Shown here in pieces: positions 1 to 6,700 of a stretch of DNA of 7,646 nt. A program made the position numbers and the translations under genes. The first letter of the stretch is position 1; each line of letters opens with the position of its first letter. The notes beneath the pieces were generated by a model. It did not search any database. It saw nothing but the letters and a program-made list of their open reading frames with translations, and was not told the DNA's origin. The stretch is from Anaerolineaceae bacterium. GTDB taxonomy: Bacteria; Chloroflexota; Anaerolineae; JAAYZQ01. The stretch covers positions 1-7,646 of the forward strand of contig JAAYZQ010000431.1 of the NCBI GenBank assembly GCA_012514775.1. Reading direction: 5' to 3'.

Positions 1-60
1 CTAGAAGGTACCTGGCTAGAAGGTACCTGGCTAGAAGGTACCTGGCTAGAGGGGACCTGG
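1..60. repeat. 15-bp tandem repeat, four copies, possibly continuing off the left edge
   Basis: Units lie at 1-15, 16-30, 31-45 and 46-60. The first three are identical (CTAGAAGGTACCTGG) and the fourth differs at two positions (51 and 54). Each unit contains the perfect 8-bp palindrome AGGTACCT. With the CTAG that starts each unit, the junctions form an imperfect palindrome of the form CTAG-nn-AGGTACCT-nn-CTAG. The unit is 5 codons long, so one plus-strand frame reads the same pentapeptide (Leu-Glu-Gly-Thr-Trp) in every copy; both changes in copy 4 are silent in that frame, which stays open to a TGA at 106-108. It could be an intergenic minisatellite or the 3' end of a gene outside the window. 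The first reading is safer because no conserved protein is recognisable. Confidence 0.9.
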
Positions 61-87
61 ATACCCTGGTGCCTTCCGGGACGGGTC

Positions 88-116
88 TTGCTAAAAGGCC
101 CGATTTGAGGTAAAAT
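88..116 (+). promoter_or_regulatory. Candidate sigma-70-type promoter P1
   Basis: TTGCTA at 88-93 (4 of 6 matches to the -35 consensus) is followed by a 17-bp spacer and TAAAAT at 111-116 (5 of 6 matches to the -10 consensus). Transcription would start near 123. It would run almost at once into the terminator-like hairpin at 143-163, so P1 would need read-through to reach glmU. The call rests only on motif matches, in a stretch that is AT-richer than its surroundings. Confidence 0.4.
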
Positions 117-118
117 AT

Positions 119-139
119 CTCGCCTGAAAAGCGGGCGAG
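119..139 (+). other. Small inverted repeat upstream of glmU
   Basis: CTCGCC at 119-124 pairs with GGCGAG at 134-139 across a 9-nt loop. It sits just downstream of the candidate -10 at 111-116. It could be an operator or the first hairpin of a P1 transcript. No run of T follows it, so it is not a terminator by itself. Confidence 0.35.
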
Positions 140-142
140 CGG

Positions 143-163
143 CCAGGGGTTTGCCCTGGTTTT
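143..163 (+). terminator. Terminator-like hairpin upstream of glmU
   Basis: CCAGGG at 143-148 pairs perfectly with CCCTGG at 154-159 across the loop GTTTG, and TTTT follows at 160-163. This is the layout of a short rho-independent terminator reading on the plus strand. It may end transcription of a gene lying left of the window, or attenuate transcripts from the candidate promoter at 88-116. The stem is only 6 bp and the T run is short, so its strength is uncertain. Confidence 0.5.
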
Positions 164-189
164 GTGCTCGCGGCAATCTGTGCTAGAAT
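162..189 (+). promoter_or_regulatory. Candidate extended -10 promoter P2 for the glmU operon
   Basis: TAGAAT at 184-189 (5 of 6 matches to the -10 consensus) is preceded by TG at 181-182, giving the extended -10 form TGn-TAGAAT. A weak -35-like TTGTGC lies at 162-167 with a 16-bp spacer. Initiation would be near 196 and give a glmU leader of about 205 nt. It lies downstream of the terminator-like hairpin, so it is the more likely operon promoter. The evidence is motif similarity only. Confidence 0.45.
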
Positions 190-401
190 GGATCTGTCAA
201 ACCGTCAAACAGGCGCATATAGATCAGGTCCCGCCGAGACAAGCCCGGCGGGGCTGGAATTGGATGGACGAGTCACCCTCTGAGGGAACCGACCCTCACC
301 CACAAAAAGAGAGTGCTGTGAATAGGCGACCAGGATTGAGCTAACGCCGGGAGGGCGTGGGCTCTCTTGGTCGTTTTGCACGTAGCCCAAGGAGCGAACC
401 C
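190..401 (+). promoter_or_regulatory. Long structured 5' leader of the glmU operon
   Basis: No convincing gene lies between the candidate promoter and the glmU start, but several exact stems are visible. CCCGCCG (230-236) pairs with CGGCGGG (246-252), extendable outward by a few pairs. TGAGGG (281-286) pairs with CCCTCA (293-298). ACGCC (344-348) pairs with GGCGT (354-358). Two mutually exclusive stems follow at 359-388 and 361-395, the second covering the ribosome binding site. I compared it by eye with the glmS ribozyme, T-box, TPP, SAM, c-di-GMP, ydaO and guanidine-I signatures and recognised none. It may be an undescribed cis-regulatory RNA or simply GC-rich sequence that folds easily. 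Confidence 0.4.
361..395 (+). promoter_or_regulatory. Hairpin that can mask the glmU ribosome binding site
   Basis: The Shine-Dalgarno sequence AAGGAG is at 389-394, 7 nt before the TTG start at 402. GCTCTCTTGG (361-370) can pair with CCAAGGAGC (387-395) through nine Watson-Crick pairs with a single bulged T at 365, leaving a 16-nt loop; this buries the entire Shine-Dalgarno sequence. A competing stem, GGGCT (359-363) with AGCCC (384-388), shares bases with it and would leave AAGGAG free. The pairing is seen directly in the sequence; a regulatory role is inferred. Confidence 0.5.
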
Positions 402-1802
402 TTGAATCTGACAATTATCGTACTGGCGGCGGGTGCCGGCACCCGCATGAAATCGCCGTTGCCGAAAGTCCTCCATCCCCTGGCCGGCCGGCCCATGGTG
501 GCCCACGTCCTCGACGTGGCCCGCGCCCTGGAGCCGGCCCGGTTGGTGGTGGTCACGGGATACGGCGGCGATCAGGTCCGCCAGGCATTGGGCGAAGGCC
601 CGGTGTATGCCACGCAGGAGCAGCGGTTGGGCACCGGCGACGCCGTGCGGCAAGCTGCCGGCGGAGCGGCGGGCCGCGCGGGCACGGTGCTGGTCGTCTA
701 TGGCGACACGCCGCTGATCCGGCCCGAGACGCTGCGCCGCATGATCGAGCACCACGAGGGCGCCGGCGCCGCCGTCACCATCCTCACCTTCCGGCCCGAA
801 AACCCTGCCGGTTACGGGCGCATCGTGCGCCAGGCAGGCACGGGACGCGTGCTGGCCATCGTCGAAGACGCCGCCGCCACGGCCGAAGAGCGGGCCATTG
901 GCGAGGTAAACAGCGGCATCCTCTGCTTCCGCGATGGCTGGCTGTGGCCCAACCTGGCGGCCCTCGAGCCCAGCGCCGCGGGCGAGTTCTATCTCACCGA
1001 CCTCGTGGCCGGGGCGGTACGCCAGGGCGAAACGGTGGCAGCCCTGGAGGTGGCCGATCCCCTGGAGGTCATGGGCGTCGATCACCGCGCCAAGCTGGCC
1101 CGTGCCGAGGCCGAGATGCGGCGGCGTATCAACGAGGGTTGGATGCTGGCGGGAGTGACCCTCATCCACCCCGAAGCGACCTACATCGAGGCCGGCGTGG
1201 AGATCGGGCCCGACACGGTCATCTGGCCCAACACGCTGCTTCAGGGGCGAACGCGCATCGGCGAGGGCTGCACCATCGGCCCCGGCTCGGTGATCCGCAA
1301 CTCGGATATCGGCAATGGCTGCCGCGTGGAGATGTCGGTCGTCGAGGATGCTGCCATGGAGGACGGCAGCGACGTGGGCCCCTTTGGCCACCTGCGCAAG
1401 GGCGGCCGCCTGGGGCGCGGCGCGCACATGGGCAATTTTGGCGAGCTCAAGAACGCTACCCTGGGTCCGGGGGCCAAGATGGGACACGTCAGCTACCTCG
1501 GCGATGCCAGCGTGGGCGCCGGGGCCAACATCGGCGCGGGAACCATCACCTGCAACTATGATGGCGCGCGCAAACACCGCACCGAGATCGGTGCGGGAGC
1601 CTTTATCGGCAGCGACACCATGCTGGTGGCGCCGGTGACCATCGGAGAGGGCGCCATCACGGGCGCCGGCTCGGTCGTCACCCACGACGTGCCGCCCGGG
1701 GGCCTCGTCTATGGCGTGCCGGCGCGCCCTCCCCAACCGCCACAGGCGGCGACCGGCGAGTCGGCCGAGTCCCGGAGCGCAGCGGAGTGGGAGGTGAAAT
1801 AA
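402..1802 (+). CDS. glmU: Bifunctional UDP-GlcNAc pyrophosphorylase / glucosamine-1-phosphate N-acetyltransferase
   Basis: GlmU acetylates glucosamine-1-phosphate with acetyl-CoA, then couples the product to UTP to give UDP-GlcNAc, the cytoplasmic precursor of peptidoglycan and other glycans. The 466-residue protein has both domains. The N-terminal nucleotidyltransferase domain (about 1-230) begins with LAAGAGTRM and PKVLH, has the metal-binding Asp102 in YGD, and carries GYGRIVR and EVNSGIL. The C-terminal left-handed beta-helix acetyltransferase domain (about 250-445) has hexapeptide repeats, the catalytic His362 in GHVSYLGD, and Asn385-Tyr386 in the CNYDG motif. Length is normal for the family, apart from a short polar tail after about residue 445. 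The TTG start at 402 is chosen because AAGGAG lies 7 nt upstream and residue 2 onward aligns with GlmU N-termini. A GTG in frame at 357 would add 15 atypical residues and has its purine-rich stretch too close. It is first in a three-gene operon; a GTG start follows one base after its TAA. Confidence 0.96.
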   Translation: MNLTIIVLAAGAGTRMKSPLPKVLHPLAGRPMVAHVLDVARALEPARLVVVTGYGGDQVRQALGEGPVYATQEQRLGTGDAVRQAAGGAAGRAGTVLVVYGDTPLIRPETLRRMIEHHEGAGAAVTILTFRPENPAGYGRIVRQAGTGRVLAIVEDAAATAEERAIGEVNSGILCFRDGWLWPNLAALEPSAAGEFYLTDLVAGAVRQGETVAALEVADPLEVMGVDHRAKLARAEAEMRRRINEGWMLAGVTLIHPEATYIEAGVEIGPDTVIWPNTLLQGRTRIGEGCTIGPGSVIRNSDIGNGCRVEMSVVEDAAMEDGSDVGPFGHLRKGGRLGRGAHMGNFGELKNATLGPGAKMGHVSYLGDASVGAGANIGAGTITCNYDGARKHRTEIGAGAFIGSDTMLVAPVTIGEGAITGAGSVVTHDVPPGGLVYGVPARPPQPPQAATGESAESRSAAEWEVK

Positions 1803-1803
1803 G

Positions 1804-3180
1804 GTGACCCTCTGGGAGGTGCTTTTGCTGGTGGGTCTCATCACGGTCAATGCCATCCTGAGCATGGCCCGTGTGGCCCTCATAAACGTGCGCAAACCGC
1901 GGCTGCGCCAGCTCGCCGAAGAGGGCGTCGCCTCGGCACGCATTGCCGAGAGGCTGGCCGACGACGCGAGCCGGCTCCTGGCGACGACCCAACTGGGCCT
2001 GGTGCTCACCAGCTCTTTTGCCAGCGCGGTGGTGGCCATAACCACGGTACAGCCCCTGGCGACGCTCGTCGAACCCTGGCTGGGCGCGGCCAGCTACCCC
2101 GTGGTCTTCTTTCTTATCGTGTTCCTGGCTGCCCTGGCAATGCTGATCCTGGCCCAGCTCGTGCCCGAAGCCCTGGGCGTGCACCACAGCGAGAGGCTGA
2201 CCCTGGCCCTGGCCCGCCCGCTGAACCTGCTCGCCACCCTGTTCATGCCCGTGGTGCGCCTGGTGGTCTGGATCAGCAACGGCATCGCCCGGATCTTTGG
2301 CGCCGGCACGCGCAGCGAAATGCCCTTCGTGACAGAAGAAGAGATCAGGACCCTGGTCGACGCCGGCGAAGAAGAAGGCGTCCTCGAAGAAGAAGAGAAG
2401 GAGATGATCTACTCCATCTTTGACCTGGGCGACACCATGACCCGCGAGGTGATGGTGCCGCGCATCGACGTCGTGGCCCTGGAGGTGACGACGCCCCTTC
2501 TCGAGGCGCTGGAGACCATCATGCAGGCCGGCCATTCGCGCATCCCCGTCTTTCACGAGACCATCGACAACATCGAAGGGCTGCTCTATGCCAAGGATCT
2601 GCTGCCCTACCTGCGCGATGGCCGCATCGACGTGCCCCTCAAGGGCCTGTTGCGCGAGGCGTATTTCGTCCCCGAGACCAAGAGGGCGAGCGAGCTGCTA
2701 CCCGACCTGCAGCAGAGGCGGGTGCACATGGCCATCGTCGTCGACGAGTACGGCGGCGTGGCCGGCCTGGTCACCATCGAGGACCTGCTGGAAGAGATCG
2801 TGGGCGAGATCCAGGACGAGTATGACACCGAGGAGCCCTTTGTGGAGTTCGTGGACGAGAACGAGTACGTGTTCGATGCCCGGGTAGACCTGGACGATCT
2901 GAACCGCCTGATGGATGTTTCCTTGCCCACGGAAGACAACGACACCCTGGGCGGCTTTATCTACACCGAGCTGGGCAAGGTCCCGGCGCCCGGCGACCAG
3001 GTGGCCTACGACGACCTGGAGTTTGTTGTCGAATCGGTGGCCGGCCGGCGCATTCGCAAGGTGCGTGTCCGGCGGTACCTGCCCCCTTCCATCCAGCCCG
3101 AGGGGGAGCCGGAGACGCCGGACCCCGCGGGGAAGCAGGCCAACGGAAACGGCAACGGAAAGAGACGGTGGACGCCATGA
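1804..3180 (+). CDS. CNNM (DUF21)/CBS-pair/CorC_HlyC membrane protein, CorC/HlyC family
   Basis: The 458-residue protein belongs to the CorC/CNNM family, whose studied members take part in Mg2+ or Co2+ export or resistance. Many members are still called 'hemolysin' for historical reasons. The DUF21 membrane domain (about 1-165) has hydrophobic segments near 5-25, 57-82, 97-120 and 135-165. An acidic linker (about 177-200) follows, then two CBS domains (about 212-272 and 280-338, with VMVPR, HSRIPVF and the [23 protein letters not shown] signature split across 314-336) and a CorC_HlyC domain (about 345-425). The C-terminal tail is polar and Asn-Gly rich. The GTG start at 1804 has GGGAGG ending about 9 nt upstream. 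Oddly, the usual small-residue/Glu motif of the first helix reads SMARVAL, with Arg23, and the usual GE-x-x-PK motif reads AQLVPE, with Gln118 and Glu122. Ion transport by this protein is therefore not assured. It is translationally coupled to glmU and overlaps cdd. Confidence 0.92.
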   Translation: MTLWEVLLLVGLITVNAILSMARVALINVRKPRLRQLAEEGVASARIAERLADDASRLLATTQLGLVLTSSFASAVVAITTVQPLATLVEPWLGAASYPVVFFLIVFLAALAMLILAQLVPEALGVHHSERLTLALARPLNLLATLFMPVVRLVVWISNGIARIFGAGTRSEMPFVTEEEIRTLVDAGEEEGVLEEEEKEMIYSIFDLGDTMTREVMVPRIDVVALEVTTPLLEALETIMQAGHSRIPVFHETIDNIEGLLYAKDLLPYLRDGRIDVPLKGLLREAYFVPETKRASELLPDLQQRRVHMAIVVDEYGGVAGLVTIEDLLEEIVGEIQDEYDTEEPFVEFVDENEYVFDARVDLDDLNRLMDVSLPTEDNDTLGGFIYTELGKVPAPGDQVAYDDLEFVVESVAGRRIRKVRVRRYLPPSIQPEGEPETPDPAGKQANGNGNGKRRWTP

Positions 3181-3596
3181 TCCAGAAGACGAGCGAGACA
3201 ACGAGCGACCGCGAGTTGGTGGCCCTGGCGGCCGAGGCCCGCGAAAAGGCCTACGCGCCCTATTCTGGATTTCCAGTCGGAGCGGCCTTGCTGGGGCGCT
3301 CCGGCCGCGTCTACACGGGATGCAACGTCGAAAACGCGTCCTATCCCCTGACCACCTGCGCCGAGCGCACGGCCCTGACCAAGGCCGTCTCGGAGGGCGA
3401 GCGGAGCTTTGAGGCCATCGCCGTCGTCACCGAGACGGGGGCCACACCCTGCGGCGCTTGCCGGCAGATCCTGCGCGAGTTCGGGGGCCCCGAGGGCGAT
3501 CTGCGCGTCCTGGTGGCCGACACCAAGGGCGACGTGCGCTCCTTCACCATTGCCGAGCTGCTGCCCGCCGGTTTCACCCCCGATCAGCTCGGCTAG
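3177..3596 (+). CDS. cdd: Cytidine deaminase
   Basis: This 139-residue cytoplasmic enzyme hydrolyses cytidine or deoxycytidine to uridine or deoxyuridine plus ammonia in pyrimidine salvage. It is the short, homotetrameric, one-zinc type. Visible motifs are [13 protein letters not shown] near the N-terminus, the substrate-binding [10 protein letters not shown] (Asn50, Glu52), the catalytic TCAERTA with zinc ligand Cys61 and proton-shuttling Glu63, and PCGACRQ with zinc ligands Cys92 and Cys95. The ATG at 3177 overlaps the upstream TGA by 4 bases (ATGA), a standard arrangement for coupled translation. A GTG at 3168 is in frame and would add three residues. No good Shine-Dalgarno is visible, which fits dependence on coupling. 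It is the last gene of the operon; a GC hairpin follows at 3644-3668. The alternative start is the main uncertainty. Confidence 0.96.
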   Translation: MIQKTSETTSDRELVALAAEAREKAYAPYSGFPVGAALLGRSGRVYTGCNVENASYPLTTCAERTALTKAVSEGERSFEAIAVVTETGATPCGACRQILREFGGPEGDLRVLVADTKGDVRSFTIAELLPAGFTPDQLG

Positions 3597-3618
3597 GCCG
3601 GGCGGGCATCGCCGAACG

Positions 3619-3631
3619 CGCTATCATAGCG
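3619..3631. other. 13-bp perfect inverted repeat in the convergent gap
   Basis: CGCTAT (3619-3624) and ATAGCG (3626-3631) flank a single central C. It lies between the cdd stop codon and the terminator hairpin. The symmetry suits a dimeric protein site better than an RNA hairpin, but a match of this length can arise by chance and no function is claimed. Confidence 0.3.
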
Positions 3632-3643
3632 ACCAGATGAATC

Positions 3644-3668
3644 GAGCGCGCCAACCCCGGGCGCGCTC
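3644..3668 (+). terminator. GC-rich terminator hairpin after cdd
   Basis: GAGCGCGCC (3644-3652) pairs perfectly with GGCGCGCTC (3660-3668) across a 7-nt loop, 47 nt after the cdd stop codon. The 3' flank on the plus strand (ATCTTT) is only weakly T-rich. This is probably the transcription end of the glmU operon, working either as a weak intrinsic terminator or as a stable 3' end structure. Confidence 0.6.
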
Positions 3669-3705
3669 ATCTTTCACCTCTGGCTGCCGGCCGCGATGAT
3701 TCTCT

Positions 3706-3755
3706 CGCCGGCCGCCGCACCCCCACCCTGAGGGGAGAGTGGGGGGCGGCCGGCG
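3706..3755 (-). terminator. Large GC hairpin at the 3' end of the minus-strand operon
   Basis: CGCCGGCCGCC (3706-3716) pairs with GGCGGCCGGCG (3745-3755), an uninterrupted 11-bp stem. A further inner stem, CCCCAC (3721-3726) with GTGGGG (3739-3744), follows after a small internal loop. It begins 13 bases beyond the stop codon of the minus-strand glycosyltransferase gene. There is no good T run on either strand, so it may act in both directions as a structural barrier between the convergent operons. Confidence 0.6.
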
Positions 3756-3768
3756 TTGTAGGTTCCGC

Positions 3769-6700
3769 CTACTGCTCGCCGATGGGCGGGAACCTCATCA
3801 CGCGGTGGCCATCGGTGTCGGCCACATAGATGTTGCCCTCGTCGTCGACGTCAATGCCTGACGGCAGGCTAAAGGACAGGTTGTCAAAGCCGTAGAGGCC
3901 AAAGGTGGCCACCACCTCTCCCTCCGGGCCAAAGACGGCCACGCGATAGCCCTCGGGATCGGTAATGTACACGCGCCGCTGCCCGTCCACGGCCAGGAAT
4001 GGCTTGTTGACCACCGACTGGCCGTACCAGGCGTCCACCGGCCACTCTCGCAGGAAGTCCAGGTTCGCGTCGAACACCTGCACCCGCTGGTTCCAGGTGT
4101 CGGCGACATAGATGTTGCCCTCGTCGTCGACGTCGAGGCCCACCGGCTCGGCAAAGGCCCCGGGCAGGGGCCCTTCCTCGCCCCACTGGTCGAGCAAGTT
4201 CCCATCGGCATCGAACACGACGACGCGCTTGTTGCCCGTATCGGTGACGAACACCCGCCCCTGGGCGTCGACGGCAATGTCGCGCGGCCCGTAAAAGTAG
4301 CGGGCGTCGGTTGCCGTCTGCCCGTAAAAGCCCCACTTGGTGAGAAAGGTGCCGCCGGCGTCAAAGACCTGCACCCGGTGGTTCCAGGTGTCTGCCACGT
4401 AGACCCGTCCCTCGGCGCTCACGGCGATGCCCCACGGCTCCTGGAACTGCCCGTCGCCCAGGGCCAGGGGCCCGCTGCCATCGGGGTCCTCGCAGCCGAG
4501 TTGGGTGTCCAGGTTGCAGTTGCTGCCCCACTGTCCCAGCAGGTTGCCGCTGGGATCGAACGCCTGCACGCGATGGTTGTCCGAGTCGACGACGTATAGG
4601 TTGCCCTGGGGCCCGACGGCCACGCCCCGGGGATGGTTGAACTGGCCGGGCTCGGTGCCCACCTGCCCGCCCCAGATCTGCGCGGCCTCCAGATCGACGT
4701 GCCTGTCCAGGTAGGGGTCGGGCGGCAGCTCCACGGCCTCGGCCGGCCGGGCCCCATAGTCCCAGATCTGGGCGGCCACGTCCTTGCGGATGTACAGGTA
4801 AAAGTTATGGACGTGATACCAGTCGTCGGGCGTGCGCGGATATTTGCGGTAGTAGAGAATATCCCACAGGATCTCGCGCTGCTCCGGCGTGGTGAGGATC
4901 TCGCGGATGCGGTCCAGCGTCAGGTCCATGTATTGCTGGTTGGGCCACCACACCAGGCGCCGCTTGAAGCGGTGATAGCGGTCGCCCATGAAGGGCTGTA
5001 CCTTGCCGTCGTTCTTGTCGCCGGCCAGGACGATGGGCACGTCCATCGCTTCCCGGGTCGGCGTCTCGCCGTAGAACTTGCGATTGGGGTACTCGCGCAT
5101 GTACCATTCCAGGGGCCACGACACGTCGCTGTCGTAGGCCACCTCGATCATCTTGTCGCCCACCGTCCGCCGCGAGATCTCGGCGATCTCGGCCAGGGTG
5201 GGCTTGACGTCGGCGCCGCCGTGGGCATAGACCAGCAGCTCGGTGGCATAGTCATAGTTGATAAAGGCCGCCATCCAGGCAAAGCGCACGGTAAAGAACG
5301 ACAAAAAGACCGCCGTCGTGGCCAGGGCCACCAGGAGGACGCGGCGCCCTCCCAGGCGGCGCATGGCCGCCAGCGTCAGGAGCACCAGGAGCAGCGTCAC
5401 TAGCAAGGCGGTGATCCAGTTCCCCGTCTCCTGGAGGTTGGACAGGGAAAGGCCCTGGAAGGGCTGCAGGCGCAGCAGCATAAAGAGCCCAAAGGCCGTC
5501 ACGGGCAGCAGCAGGGCCAGGATGGCCCCGCCCCTGTCCCAGATCTCGCGCCAGTTCACCGGGCCCAGGATGTCGCCCAGGAACTTGGCGCTGAGGATGA
5601 TCATGGGCAGGGCCGGATGGACCACCAGCCAGGGCATCTTTTCGCCGGCCCAGCTATAGGTGAACAGGGTGGTCACGTTCCAGAAGATCAGGAAGGCCAC
5701 GAACCGCGAGTTCGAGTCGGCGGCGGCGCGGTCCTCTGCTTCCGCCTCCGGCGAGGCGGCGATGCGCCGGCCCCCTGCGCCGCGGATCAGGTAGTAGATG
5801 GTCGCCACAAAGCTAAAGAGCAGCGGCACGAACTCGTACATGGGCAGCACCAGGAGGTAGTAGAACCACGGCTGCCCGCCGCGCTCCACTTCTTGCTGCG
5901 CCAGCCAATAGCCGATGGAGCCAGCGACGCCCGTGCCCAGTCCCAGGGGATTGGTGAAAAAGGTCGTAAAGAGCAGGGCATAGATCAGGAACATGACGAT
6001 GATGGCCATCAGCCAGTTCTGCCACGACAGGCTGCGAGCCGCCTCGGTGATGCTGCTGGGCTCGGGGTGGCGCGAGCGCAGCAGGCTGGCGCTGACGAGG
6101 GCCGCCGGCAGGGTCCCGCCCAGCACGATGACCAGCGCCTGCACCAGCTTGGCGACCCCGGTCACCCCGGCGGCCTCCTCGCCGGCAGCCGCTGCCGGCG
6201 GTCCTCCCAGCAGGCTGGCAATGGCCAGGAGCGCGATGCTCGCCACGGCAACGCCCACGTAGAGCCACAACTGCATCGCAGGCCGCGCCCGCTCCCAGAC
6301 GAGCAGCTCCAGGATAAAGATCAGCCCGATAAAGCCAAAGATGTAGGCGTTCTCCTTGGTGGCCAGCGACAGCATCAGCACCGCCGCGCCCAGGTAGAAC
6401 CAGCGCGGGTCCCGGCTGCGGATAAAGTGAAACAGGGCGGCAATGAGCAGCATCGTCCAGACGGTGATATAGATGTCGTTCCGGATGTAGCGCGAGTAGT
6501 AGAGGAACGACGGCGAGATGAGGAGCATGATCGAGGCGACGATGGCCCCGCCGCGGCCCAACCAGCGCCGCAGCAGGAGCGGGCTCATGACCATAAAGAT
6601 GCCGAACAGGGCCGGGACGATGCGCGCCGTGTAGTCGTTGTCGCCGAACAGGAAGTAGATGAGGGCGTTGGCGTGGAACAGGAACGGCCCGTGCATCATG

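Noticed and set aside
1..60. CRISPR array
   Set aside because: Units are 15 bp, directly abutting, with no spacers.
162..344. Small open frame in the glmU leader, including a 26-codon ATG form starting at 264
   Set aside because: No good ribosome binding site, atypical composition, and it overlaps the candidate promoter and leader hairpins. A regulatory leader peptide cannot be excluded.
190..401. glmS ribozyme, T-box or another known riboswitch in the glmU leader
   Set aside because: I looked for the conserved cores by eye (glmS ribozyme, T-box antiterminator, TPP, SAM, c-di-GMP, ydaO, guanidine-I) and found none. A covariance search would settle it.
273..2045. Long minus-strand open frame (590 codons) opposite glmU
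   Set aside because: It lies antisense to a fully conserved GlmU, is rich in Arg, Ala, Gly and His, and shows no domain. It is a GC-driven shadow.
1678..2556. Minus-strand open frame (292 codons) opposite the CorC-like gene
   Set aside because: His/Gln/Gly-rich shadow of the DUF21 and CBS coding sequence.
4633..5403. Plus-strand open frame (256 codons) opposite the GT-C soluble domain
   Set aside because: Antisense to the conserved gene, with low-complexity composition and no recognisable motif.
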